A DNA stretch of 22,913 nt from an uncultured Clostridia bacterium (GTDB lineage: Bacteria > Bacillota > Clostridia > TANB77 > CAG-508). The stretch spans positions 1-22,913 of the forward strand of contig CAKPGD010000015.1 in NCBI GenBank assembly GCA_934154515.1, given 5' to 3'. Position numbers and translations under genes: made by a program. The notes under the pieces were generated by a model. The model saw only the letters and a program-made list of their open reading frames with translations, had not been told where the DNA came from and ran no database searches. Below, in pieces: positions 1 through 6,859 of the stretch (position 1 is the stretch's first letter; each line of letters opens with the position of its first letter).

Positions 1-73
1 GAATCGAACCGGCACGGTTTATTCAACCGCAGGATTTTAAGTCCTGTGCGTCTGCCAGTTCCGCCACATCTGC
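1..73 (-). tRNA. tRNA-Leu (anticodon UAA), 3' end cut by window edge
   Basis: Read on the minus strand, the sequence starts GCAGATG-T-GGCGGAACTGGCAGACGC, the usual start of a class II leucine tRNA. A 5-bp anticodon stem CAGGA/TCCTG encloses the 7-nt loop CTTAAAA, giving anticodon UAA (plus positions 37-39). A variable arm follows, then the start of the T arm with GGTTCGATTC. The 3' part of the T arm and the acceptor strand lie outside the window. It is transcribed leftward, away from the TPR gene, from the promoter at 106-135. Confidence 0.93.
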
Positions 74-105
74 ATTTTACTGGCATTTGTCTTACGACAA
101 GTGTA

Positions 106-135
106 ATTATAATACCATTTAATATAGTTTGTCAA
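106..135 (-). promoter_or_regulatory. sigma-A promoter of the tRNA-Leu
   Basis: On the minus strand a perfect -35 TTGACA (130-135) and a perfect -10 TATAAT (106-111) are separated by 18 bases. This predicts a start near position 99, about 25 bases before the tRNA. It is the best consensus promoter in the window, as expected for a stable RNA. Confidence 0.7.
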
Positions 136-175
136 TACTTTTTTAAAAAAAATTAAATAAAAATTTAAATAAGTA

Positions 176-204
176 TAGACTTTTTAATAAAAATACTCTA
201 AAAT
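176..204 (+). promoter_or_regulatory. possible promoter of the TPR gene
   Basis: TAGACT (176-181) and TAAAAT (199-204) are 17 bases apart, about 60 bases before the TPR gene start. The -35 matches consensus at four of six positions. In such AT-rich DNA this is only suggestive. Confidence 0.35.
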
Positions 205-263
205 ATTGTGTGAACAATAAAAATGAAAATAAGAATAGAAAACAAGAATAGAGGAAAAATATA

Positions 264-1469
264 ATGATATTAGAAAGAATAATATTTTATGTAGCAGCAT
301 TCGCTTTATTTGTAATTATATTTTTGAAAATGATACAAAAAAATGATACAAGCTATACATATGTATTAGTAGCTCAAGCAATAGGAATAGCAGTAAGTTT
401 TATTGGACTGGTTTTTAGAGTAAATTTGCCAATAATATTAATAATATTTACATATATTATTTCTATATTGTTACCATTAGCGATTATAATCATGGAAAGA
501 AAAGGAATATTTCTTTCAGAAATAATTTCACTTAATATGGCAAAAATGTATTACAAAAAAAATGACATAGAAAAAGCAAAAATGATATTAATGAATGCGA
601 TTGAAAAATATCCTAATAGTTATTATCTTCATAAAGAGCTTGCAAAAGTTTTTGAAAAAATGGGAGAGAAAGATATAGCAATAGATGAATATAGAAGAAG
701 TGCTGAGATAAATAAAAATGACTATACATTATCAGTTAAAGTGGCTAAGTTAATGCAACAGACTGAAAGAGGAGAAGAAGCGATTAGAATGCTGAATGAT
801 GTACTAAAAAGAAAGCCAGACTGTTATGATGCGTCAATTATATTAGGAGATATATTATATGATCAAGAAAATTATAAAGAAGCTGTAAATGTTTATATGC
901 AAGCTTTAAATTATAATCCAGACAAATATGAGTTATATTACAATTTGGGAATGGTATATACAAGATTAAATGATTTTCAAAGTGCAAAAGAATTTTATGA
1001 AAAAGCAGCTGAAATTAATTCTATGTTGTATAATGCAAAATATAATTTAGGTCAAATAGCACTTTTATACAACGAATTAGATGTGGCAGATGAATATTTT
1101 ACAGAATGCTTAAATTCAGAAAAATTAGAAGAGGAAGCGTACTACTATTTAGGTTATATTGCAATATTAAAGGGAGACAAAGATAAAGCAATACAATATG
1201 TAAATATGGCAGTCGAAGAAAATGAAGAGTTATATAAAAAAGCTTGCAAAGAACCTGTTTTTTCGATTATAATATCAAAAATTAAAAGACCATTTAATAG
1301 TACAAAAATAAGAAAAAGAAATATGACTAAAAAAGAAATACAAACAATTAAACATTTAGATAAAACTTTTGAAGTTGTTGGAAACTTGAATAGAAATGAC
1401 ATGAAGGCAATAAAAGAAATAAAAAAAGGATTTATAGAGAGAGAAAGAGAAAAGGAAAGAGAAAAATAG
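264..1469 (+). CDS. membrane-anchored tetratricopeptide-repeat protein
   Basis: The 401-aa protein starts with two or three hydrophobic segments (about residues 5-22, 31-52 and 56-76). A region of about seven TPR-like helical pairs follows (roughly 88-321), with typical signatures such as 'AKMILMNAIEKYPNSYY' and 'YYNLGMVYTRLNDFQSAKEF'. The last 80 residues are basic and end in an alternating Glu/Arg/Lys tail. TPR domains are protein-binding scaffolds, so this is probably a membrane-tethered adaptor, but the partner cannot be told. A GAGG ribosome binding site at 251-254 supports the ATG at 264. It is not obviously part of the pilus operon, since uppP and a terminator lie between. TPR proteins such as PilF assist pilus assembly in other phyla, so a link is possible but unproven. 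Confidence 0.85.
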   Translation: MILERIIFYVAAFALFVIIFLKMIQKNDTSYTYVLVAQAIGIAVSFIGLVFRVNLPIILIIFTYIISILLPLAIIIMERKGIFLSEIISLNMAKMYYKKNDIEKAKMILMNAIEKYPNSYYLHKELAKVFEKMGEKDIAIDEYRRSAEINKNDYTLSVKVAKLMQQTERGEEAIRMLNDVLKRKPDCYDASIILGDILYDQENYKEAVNVYMQALNYNPDKYELYYNLGMVYTRLNDFQSAKEFYEKAAEINSMLYNAKYNLGQIALLYNELDVADEYFTECLNSEKLEEEAYYYLGYIAILKGDKDKAIQYVNMAVEENEELYKKACKEPVFSIIISKIKRPFNSTKIRKRNMTKKEIQTIKHLDKTFEVVGNLNRNDMKAIKEIKKGFIEREREKEREK

Positions 1470-1496
1470 AAAACAAAATAATATAACGTACAATTA

Positions 1497-1580
1497 TAAA
1501 GTATAAAACATAAAGTATAAAACATAAAGTATAAAACATAAAGTATAAAACATAAAGTATAAAACATAAAATATAAAACA
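1497..1580 (+). repeat. six tandem copies of a 14-bp repeat
   Basis: The unit TAAAGTATAAAACA repeats head to tail from 1497 to 1566 in five exact copies. A sixth copy (1567-1580) has one G-to-A change, and the array then decays into AT-rich sequence. It fills the gap between the TPR gene stop and uppP. The 14-bp period is not a multiple of three and no gene is encoded. Confidence 0.95.
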
Positions 1581-1672
1581 TAAATATTAAATATATATTA
1601 AAAGTATATTTAAAATATAAACAAAATATAATTTAACATATGAAAAATAAATAAAGAAAAGAGGAATTTAAT

Positions 1673-2476
1673 ATGACTATTATACAAGCATTAATTTTAG
1701 GAATAATACAAGGACTTACAGAACTATTACCAATATCAAGTTCTGCACACTTAACAATAATACCATGGTTATTTAAATGGACTGAATCTGCAAAATTTGT
1801 TGCGGATTTTGAAGCATTTGATGTTGCATTACATTTTGGAACATTGCTAGCAATTGGAATATTTTTCTTTAAGGATTGGGTAGCTTTAATTAAAGGTGGA
1901 TATAAACAAGTTGTGAAAAAAGAGAAAACATTTGAGGGAAAAATGTTTTGGTATTTAGTTATTGCAACAATTCCTGGTGGAATAATTGGATTTGCTTTAG
2001 ATAAATTTGTTGGAAATAAATTAGAAACACCAATAATTATTGCACTTGCTTTAATTATTATGGGTATAATTTTATATGTAGTAGATAAAAAATCAAAATC
2101 TAAAACAGATTATGAAGATATGACATTTAAACAAACATTTTTAATAGGACTTTCACAATGTTTAGCTTTTATTCCTGGAGTTTCAAGATCTGGCATAACT
2201 ATGACAACAGGTAGAGCTATGGGAATAAAGAGAGAAGCGGTTGCTAAATATTCATTTTTACTTTCAGCACCAATCGTTTTTGCAGCTACAGTGTTAAAAT
2301 TTAAAGATTTTGTTTTTAGCATACCATTTTTTGTAGGAGTTTTTGCAAGTTTTATAGTGGGAATTTTTGTTATTAAATTCTTATTAGAATTTTTGAAAAA
2401 AGGAAGTTTCAAAGTTTTTGCTATTTATAGAATAATATTTGGTATTGTTATTATTGTTACTTATTTAATAAGATAA
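1673..2476 (+). CDS. uppP: undecaprenyl-diphosphatase UppP (BacA family)
   Basis: This integral membrane enzyme (267 aa, normal length) dephosphorylates undecaprenyl diphosphate to the monophosphate. It thereby recycles the lipid carrier for peptidoglycan and other wall polymers, and overproduction is classically linked to bacitracin resistance. Both family signatures are present: the N-terminal GLTELLPISSSAHL (residues 14-27, catalytic-site Glu17) and PGVSRSG (168-174), with the active-site Arg172 in the second. Six to eight hydrophobic segments surround them. One N-terminal Glu found in the E. coli enzyme is Gln13 here, a common variant. AGAGGA at 1660-1665 sets the ATG at 1673. The gene ends in a small local duplication and a terminator, so it is the end of its transcript. 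Confidence 0.95.
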   Translation: MTIIQALILGIIQGLTELLPISSSAHLTIIPWLFKWTESAKFVADFEAFDVALHFGTLLAIGIFFFKDWVALIKGGYKQVVKKEKTFEGKMFWYLVIATIPGGIIGFALDKFVGNKLETPIIIALALIIMGIILYVVDKKSKSKTDYEDMTFKQTFLIGLSQCLAFIPGVSRSGITMTTGRAMGIKREAVAKYSFLLSAPIVFAATVLKFKDFVFSIPFFVGVFASFIVGIFVIKFLLEFLKKGSFKVFAIYRIIFGIVIIVTYLIR

Positions 2477-2520
2477 TATGGTATAAAATACATCTTTAAT
2501 AAGATAGTATAAAATACATC
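2466..2520 (+). repeat. imperfect local duplication at the uppP 3' end
   Basis: The stretch TTAATAAGATA followed by GTATAAAATACATC occurs twice. The first copy covers the last codons and stop of uppP (GTATAAAATACATC at 2481-2494, preceded by five extra bases). The second lies just downstream (2507-2520). The second copy supplies the 5' arm of the terminator stem. Confidence 0.8.
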
Positions 2521-2575
2521 ATATTTGGTAAACACAAATAAAAATTGTGTAAAACTAAATGTGGTGTATTTTTTT
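2513..2575 (+). terminator. branched intrinsic terminator after uppP
   Basis: The arm at 2513-2529 pairs with 2554-2570 over 17 positions, three of them G-U, and a run of T (2569-2575) follows. The 24-base apical region holds a second small hairpin, ACACAA (2532-2537) with TTGTGT (2545-2550). It separates uppP from the pilus operon. Confidence 0.75.
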
Positions 2576-2671
2576 GTTCAAATAAATTAAGACTATTAAA
2601 GTATTGCAAAAGATTGCAAAAAATAAATATTACAATACTATTACAATTACATTACAAATATATAAAACCAC

Positions 2672-2699
2672 TTGACTTTTCAACAAAAAAAGATAAAAT
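2672..2699 (+). promoter_or_regulatory. likely promoter of the type IV pilus operon
   Basis: TTGACT (2672-2677) and TAAAAT (2694-2699) are 16 bases apart, downstream of the uppP terminator and upstream of pilMN. They predict a start near 2706 and a leader of about 130 bases with no credible ORF. Confidence 0.5.
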
Positions 2700-2710
2700 A
2701 AATAAAGAAA

Positions 2711-2818
2711 AATGTATTAGCAAAATTTATTTACAAAAAAATACATTTTTTGTAAAAATAACGAGAAAAAATCAGTATTTTTTTATAAAAAAAGTAAAAA
2801 ATAATAATGTATTTTTTT
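2711..2818 (+). promoter_or_regulatory. pilus-operon leader with mutually exclusive pairings
   Basis: Three segments can pair in alternative ways: AATGTATT (2711-2718), its complement AATACATT (2740-2747), and AATGTATT again (2806-2813) leading into a T run to 2818. The second and third can form a 13-bp helix (2735-2747 with 2806-2818). The second is also part of a perfect 11-bp local hairpin (2730-2740 with 2746-2756). Almost all pairs are A-T, so stability is doubtful. I recognise no known riboswitch class here. Confidence 0.3.
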
Positions 2819-2835
2819 AAAACAAAGGAGATAAC

Positions 2836-4482
2836 ATGTCAAGTTGCTTAGGTTTATATATACAAGATAATTTAATAAAATATGCAAAAGTAACAAAAGA
2901 TCATGAAAACTTAAAAGTAGAAGCTTTTGGAGTAAAATTTTATGATAATATAAGTGAAACTATTAATCAAATTGTTGCTGAAACTTTTAGTTATAAGACA
3001 CCAATAAGTATAAATCTTTCAGAGGAAACTTATAATTATTTTTATATGTTTAATTTATTAAGCAAGAATGATTTAAAAAAAGCAATTGAAACAGAATTTG
3101 ATTCTTTATGTTATGATAAAGGTTTTAATAAAAATGCATTGGAAAGTAGATATGCATTAGTACAAGATTTTCAAGATAAAGAAAAAATAAAAGTAATTCA
3201 TATTTCTAATAATAAAGCAGATATTAATAAAAAATTACAAGACTTGGAAGGCAACACAGTTAGTAATATCTCACCACTTCCAATGACTATTGCAAATGTT
3301 GCTGATATAAAACCAAAAGAAAATTTAATAATAGTAAATCTTGAAGATAAAACTACAATTACTACAATTATTGATCAAAAAATATATAATATAGATAAAT
3401 TAGAAAATGGAATGTCAGAAGTATTAAATAACATTAATCAAAAAGAAAATTCTTATTCTAAAGCTTATGAAATTTGTAAAAATACTACAATATACACAAT
3501 GGAAGGTAAGGACTTAGCAAACTCAGAAGAAAATTTATACCTAGAAGATATAATGCCTACATTATATACAATAGTTCAAGGAATAAAAGAAATTATAGAT
3601 AACTCTTTAAATAAAATTGAAAAGATATATATTACAGGTATAGGTAGCGTTATAAATAATGTAGATTTATATTTTCAAGAATATTTTCCAGAGTGCAAAT
3701 GTGAAATATTAAGACCATATTTTATACCAGATACTGTAAAAATAAATATGAAAGATTATATCGAAGTAAACTCAGCTATTGCATTGGCACTTCAAGGATT
3801 AGGTTATGGAATAAAAAACATCAACTTCAAAAAGCCAACATTTGCAGATAACCTTCCAGAATGGATGAAAATAGATATAGGTAACAAAAAAGAAGGAAAA
3901 TCAGATAAAAAGTTTAAGTTAGATTTAAAAGGAAAAGTAAACTTATCTTTTGATTTAAAAGGAGCATTAGACAATACAGAAAAATGGCTTTTAAGGACAT
4001 TTGGTGGGCTATTATGTTTTGTAATTATATATTCAGCTTTAACAGTATTCTTAAAATATCAAACAGATAAAAAAATAGAAGAAATTAATGATGTAAAAGT
4101 TGATACACAAAAACAAATATCTCTTGTAAGTGAAGATATACAAACATTAAACAATAAAACAAATAAGTATAATGAAGTACTACAAAACTTAGAAGAATAT
4201 AAAAATGAATCAACTGAAAACAGAAAAATTAAAGATTCTATACCAAATTTCTTAACATCTTTAATGTCTGGAATGCCAAAGAATGTTACAATAACTTCTA
4301 TTACTAATACAACAGGATATACAATAAGAATAGAGGCACAAGCTAGAGAATATTCACAATTAGGCTATTTAATAGGAAATATTAAAACTAATAAAATGTT
4401 ATATAATGTAACTTCTTCTTCAGGAATAAAACAAAATGATGTTATAAAAATAGTTATAGAAGGAACATTATTTCCACAATAA
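2836..4482 (+). CDS. pilMN: PilM-PilN fusion, type IV pilus alignment protein
   Basis: Residues 1-330 of this 548-aa protein have the layout of PilM, the cytoplasmic actin-like ATPase. They start with a short strand turn (GLYIQDNLIKYAKV), and a phosphate-loop-like ITGIGSVI lies at 266-273. A linker at 331-383 leads to one membrane helix (about 384-407), a coiled coil (409-458) and a ferredoxin-like domain (468-548) containing LMSGMPKNVTITSIT. This second half is the architecture of PilN. In most bacteria PilM binds the N-terminal peptide of PilN, and the fusion makes that link covalent. A pilMN fusion is known from Clostridioides difficile. AAGGAG lies 6-8 bases before the ATG. This is the first gene of the pilus operon. 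The PilM half is weakly conserved, so the call rests on architecture and context. Confidence 0.8.
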   Translation: MSSCLGLYIQDNLIKYAKVTKDHENLKVEAFGVKFYDNISETINQIVAETFSYKTPISINLSEETYNYFYMFNLLSKNDLKKAIETEFDSLCYDKGFNKNALESRYALVQDFQDKEKIKVIHISNNKADINKKLQDLEGNTVSNISPLPMTIANVADIKPKENLIIVNLEDKTTITTIIDQKIYNIDKLENGMSEVLNNINQKENSYSKAYEICKNTTIYTMEGKDLANSEENLYLEDIMPTLYTIVQGIKEIIDNSLNKIEKIYITGIGSVINNVDLYFQEYFPECKCEILRPYFIPDTVKINMKDYIEVNSAIALALQGLGYGIKNINFKKPTFADNLPEWMKIDIGNKKEGKSDKKFKLDLKGKVNLSFDLKGALDNTEKWLLRTFGGLLCFVIIYSALTVFLKYQTDKKIEEINDVKVDTQKQISLVSEDIQTLNNKTNKYNEVLQNLEEYKNESTENRKIKDSIPNFLTSLMSGMPKNVTITSITNTTGYTIRIEAQAREYSQLGYLIGNIKTNKMLYNVTSSSGIKQNDVIKIVIEGTLFPQ

Positions 4483-4503
4483 TTAGTTTAAAAGGAGAAA
4501 ACG

Positions 4504-5199
4504 ATGAGAAAAATACTAATAATGGTTATGATTGTATTGATGCTTGTTTTCGGATATAATGCATTAGTAAATGGAATAAAGATAGGTTCTTTACAGATTT
4601 CTAGCATTAAACAAATAGATGAAGGAAGTAAGGACTTAGATAAAAGAACAGAAGAAGTAAATTCTTTAATAGATGTAGAATATCCAAAAACTATATCAAG
4701 TTTAAAAGAAGCAAGTAAAAAAATGCAAGATGCCAAAGAAAAATATTTAAATGAAACAAATATGAGCTCAGATGCAGATATAAAAAGAGCATTACAAATA
4801 GAAAGCTTTGATATTGAAAGATTATTTGCTAAAATAGGTAATCATGCAGATAACGAAGGTGTTAATTTAAAATTTGTTGTAAACTCAAGTGCATCAGGAA
4901 GTTCAGAAACAAAAGATCTAGCCTTTACAGTAAATGGAAGCTATATAGCAATTACAAACTTTATATATGCGTTAGAAGATGACAATGAACTAAACTTTAG
5001 AATTTATGATTTTAAAGAAGTGGGATATAATGGAGATATATTACAAGCAACATTTACAGTTAAAGATGTTAGAATAACATCAACATCATTAAATGAAACA
5101 CTTACAAGTTCGTCATCTAGTACTACAACAACAGATACAACAAACACTGGAAGTACGCAAAATACAAACAGTACTACAATAAATACAGTAGTAGAATAA
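4504..5199 (+). CDS. pilO: PilO-like pilus alignment protein with Ser/Thr-rich tail
   Basis: The 231-aa protein has one N-terminal membrane helix (about 3-24), a helical/coiled-coil stretch (36-83) and a ferredoxin-like domain (about 97-192). This is the layout of PilO, which pairs with PilN outside the membrane to align the pilus machine. Residues 193-231 form a Ser/Thr/Asn-rich low-complexity tail not usual for PilO. AAGGAG precedes the ATG at normal distance. It begins 21 bases after pilMN and is followed 23 bases later by the next pilus gene. Primary sequence is poorly conserved in this family, so the name depends on topology and position. Confidence 0.72.
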   Translation: MRKILIMVMIVLMLVFGYNALVNGIKIGSLQISSIKQIDEGSKDLDKRTEEVNSLIDVEYPKTISSLKEASKKMQDAKEKYLNETNMSSDADIKRALQIESFDIERLFAKIGNHADNEGVNLKFVVNSSASGSSETKDLAFTVNGSYIAITNFIYALEDDNELNFRIYDFKEVGYNGDILQATFTVKDVRITSTSLNETLTSSSSSTTTTDTTNTGSTQNTNSTTINTVVE

Positions 5200-5222
5200 A
5201 CCTTTAGTAAAGGAGATTAAAA

Positions 5223-5645
5223 ATGGCAAAAACAATTTTCAAAGAAATCATTATTACATTATTACTTTGCATTGCTATTTTACTGATATTAAGTATAATT
5301 TTTTATGAGTATAATCCATTAAACAAAATTGTACCTAGTAAAATAGCATATGAAACGCCAGAAAATATACAGAATGAACTAGAAGAAAACGAAGTAAAAG
5401 ACGTTTTTGAAGGTGGCGTTAATATTGTATATAGTATAGATGGTTCTGATTTAAATATATACAGAAAGAGCAACAGCTATGTTCCTGGAAAAGCAAACCC
5501 ATTTGCAACTACAGAAGCAACTGATACAACAGCTTCTGGAAATACTACAAGTGGTGGAAAGAACAACGGATCCTCAAATACAGGTAGCACAGAAAATACA
5601 AATGGAGATAAAGGAACATTATTGAACACGACAAAAGGAAAATAA
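5223..5645 (+). CDS. single-pass membrane protein, possibly a reduced PilP-like component
   Basis: The 140-aa protein has a membrane helix at residues 7-28 and a short extracytoplasmic region. SYVPGKANPF (85-94) follows, and residues 95-140 are rich in Thr, Ser, Gly and Asn. The P-G-K-x-N-P-F stretch resembles the RDPF-type motif of PilP, which sits in the same operon position after PilO in other bacteria. No PilP beta-domain follows; the chain dissolves into low complexity. AAGGAG lies about 8 bases before the ATG. It is certainly part of the pilus operon. I infer a role in the inner-membrane platform but cannot assign a family firmly. Confidence 0.6.
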   Translation: MAKTIFKEIIITLLLCIAILLILSIIFYEYNPLNKIVPSKIAYETPENIQNELEENEVKDVFEGGVNIVYSIDGSDLNIYRKSNSYVPGKANPFATTEATDTTASGNTTSGGKNNGSSNTGSTENTNGDKGTLLNTTKGK

Positions 5646-5719
5646 AATTTTAATTAATTTAGGTTATATTTATTATATAAATATATACAAAAGAATATTT
5701 TTATAAGGAGGAATTTATC

Positions 5720-5929
5720 ATGAAACAACAAAAAGGTATTACATTAGTAGCATTAGTAATTACAATAGTTGTATTAATTATCTTAGCAGGAGTTGCTATA
5801 TCATTAACATTATCTCAAAATGGTATATTCAACAAAGCTAAAGAAGGTAGAGACAACTATCAAAAAGCTGCAAATGCAGAATCAGCTTTAATGACTAATA
5901 TGGAAGCATATGTAAATTCAGTTAAATAG
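5720..5929 (+). CDS. very short type IV prepilin (candidate major pilin)
   Basis: The 69-aa product begins MKQQKG followed by ITLVALVITIVV. This is a class III signal with predicted PilD cleavage after Gly6 and a mature chain of 63 residues. The mature N-terminal helix runs through about residue 35. The remainder (NGIFNKAKEGRDNYQKAANAE) looks helical, and no C-terminal beta-domain or disulfide region exists. The usual Glu at mature position 5 is Ala. AAGGAGG (5705-5711), the strongest ribosome binding site in the operon, and a terminator directly downstream suggest it is made in excess over the machinery. That fits a major subunit. It could also be an accessory pseudopilin. Confidence 0.82.
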   Translation: MKQQKGITLVALVITIVVLIILAGVAISLTLSQNGIFNKAKEGRDNYQKAANAESALMTNMEAYVNSVK

Positions 5930-5985
5930 TTTAACTAATCACATATATGTGTAAGTAATAAAAATAGTTTGTTTAAACTAAATAT

Positions 5986-6026
5986 AAGGTTATCTAATAT
6001 TTTGTATTTAGATAACCTTTATTATT
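5986..6026 (+). terminator. intrinsic terminator between prepilin and pilD
   Basis: A perfect 12-bp stem pairs AAGGTTATCTAA (5986-5997) with TTAGATAACCTT (6008-6019). It has a 10-base loop and is followed by a T-rich tail (TTATTATTATATT). Because the operon continues 25 bases later without an evident promoter, it probably acts as a partial terminator. It would raise pilin mRNA relative to the downstream genes. Confidence 0.7.
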
Positions 6027-6044
6027 ATATTAAAAGGATGAAAT

Positions 6045-6839
6045 ATGGAAACTATAATTTTTTATATATTAATTTTTGCAATAGGAACAGTATTTGGAAG
6101 TTTTTTTACACTTGCAGTGTATAGATTACCACTACACAAAGACATAACACATGAACGTTCTTTTTGTCCTAACTGTAATCATAAGCTTTCTTTTTTTGAT
6201 ATGATACCAATTTTAAGTTACATATTTTTAAAAGGAAAATGTAGATATTGTGGACAAAAAATAAGAATTAGATATTTATTATTAGAAGTTTTAACAGGAA
6301 TAGTATTTCTGTTATTTGCTATGTCTATAAATATTAATTTTTATGAAATAGAACTTGATAAATTAGTATATTTAGTATGTGGAATGCTTTATATGGCAGG
6401 ATTAATAATTTTAGCTGGAATAGACAAAGAAAATAAGAAAATATTTAAACCAATTTTAGTATATGAAATAGTAGTATTATCATTGTATATGATTTATCTA
6501 TACATAGTAGAAAAAGCTAATATATATAGATATGTTATATATTTATTAATAATGTTTATTATATTTATTATAGATACAGTAAAACTAAAAAACAATAAAC
6601 AAGAAAGTTATTATTTAGAAATAATGATTTTATGCATAATACAAGCGACTTTTACATATAGATATGCATTTTTATTAACAGTAATAATTACATTAATTAT
6701 TGTAGCAATATATAATTTAATTATGAAAATTAAAAATAAGAAAAATGATGAAAAAATGAGAATACCATTTGGATACTATTTATGTATAACAAATATTATT
6801 GTTATGATATGCATTAACTTTTTAGCATTTAAAAATTAA
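6045..6839 (+). CDS. pilD: prepilin peptidase PilD (type IV leader peptidase)
   Basis: This 264-aa polytopic membrane aspartyl protease cleaves class III signal peptides of pilins and usually N-methylates the new N terminus. The N-terminal methylase part is intact: GSFFTLAVYRLP (18-29) and the zinc cysteines C41PNC44 and C66RYC69. The first catalytic aspartate is in AGIDKENKKI (Asp126). The second is Asp177 in FIIDTVKL, where the family normally has GxGDxKL, so both motif glycines are missing. The C-terminal RIPFGYYLC matches the usual iPFgp ending. The start follows AAAGGATG-type spacing at 6033-6040. It serves the prepilin and pseudopilins on either side. Confidence 0.88.
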   Translation: METIIFYILIFAIGTVFGSFFTLAVYRLPLHKDITHERSFCPNCNHKLSFFDMIPILSYIFLKGKCRYCGQKIRIRYLLLEVLTGIVFLLFAMSININFYEIELDKLVYLVCGMLYMAGLIILAGIDKENKKIFKPILVYEIVVLSLYMIYLYIVEKANIYRYVIYLLIMFIIFIIDTVKLKNNKQESYYLEIMILCIIQATFTYRYAFLLTVIITLIIVAIYNLIMKIKNKKNDEKMRIPFGYYLCITNIIVMICINFLAFKN

Positions 6840-6859
6840 ATTATCTAAAGGAGGGAAAA

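Noticed and set aside
1154..1567. Minus-strand 137-codon frame with a repeating FMFYTLCFILY segment
   Set aside because: The repeat is only the translation of the 14-bp tandem array, and the remainder is antisense to the TPR gene.
2545..2820. 91-codon open frame with TTG start upstream of pilMN
   Set aside because: Its start lies inside the uppP terminator, it has no ribosome binding site, its composition is just AT-rich Lys/Asn/Phe/Ile, and it spans the likely pilus promoter.
2706..2835. Cyclic di-GMP riboswitch ahead of the pilus operon, as in some clostridia
   Set aside because: The leader is almost pure A/T and lacks the conserved GC-containing cores of either known class.
5720..5929. 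Conductive Geobacter-style pilus based on the short pilin
   Set aside because: The mature chain has only three aromatic residues (one Phe and two Tyr), so there is no sequence support for aromatic stacking; only the shortness is shared.
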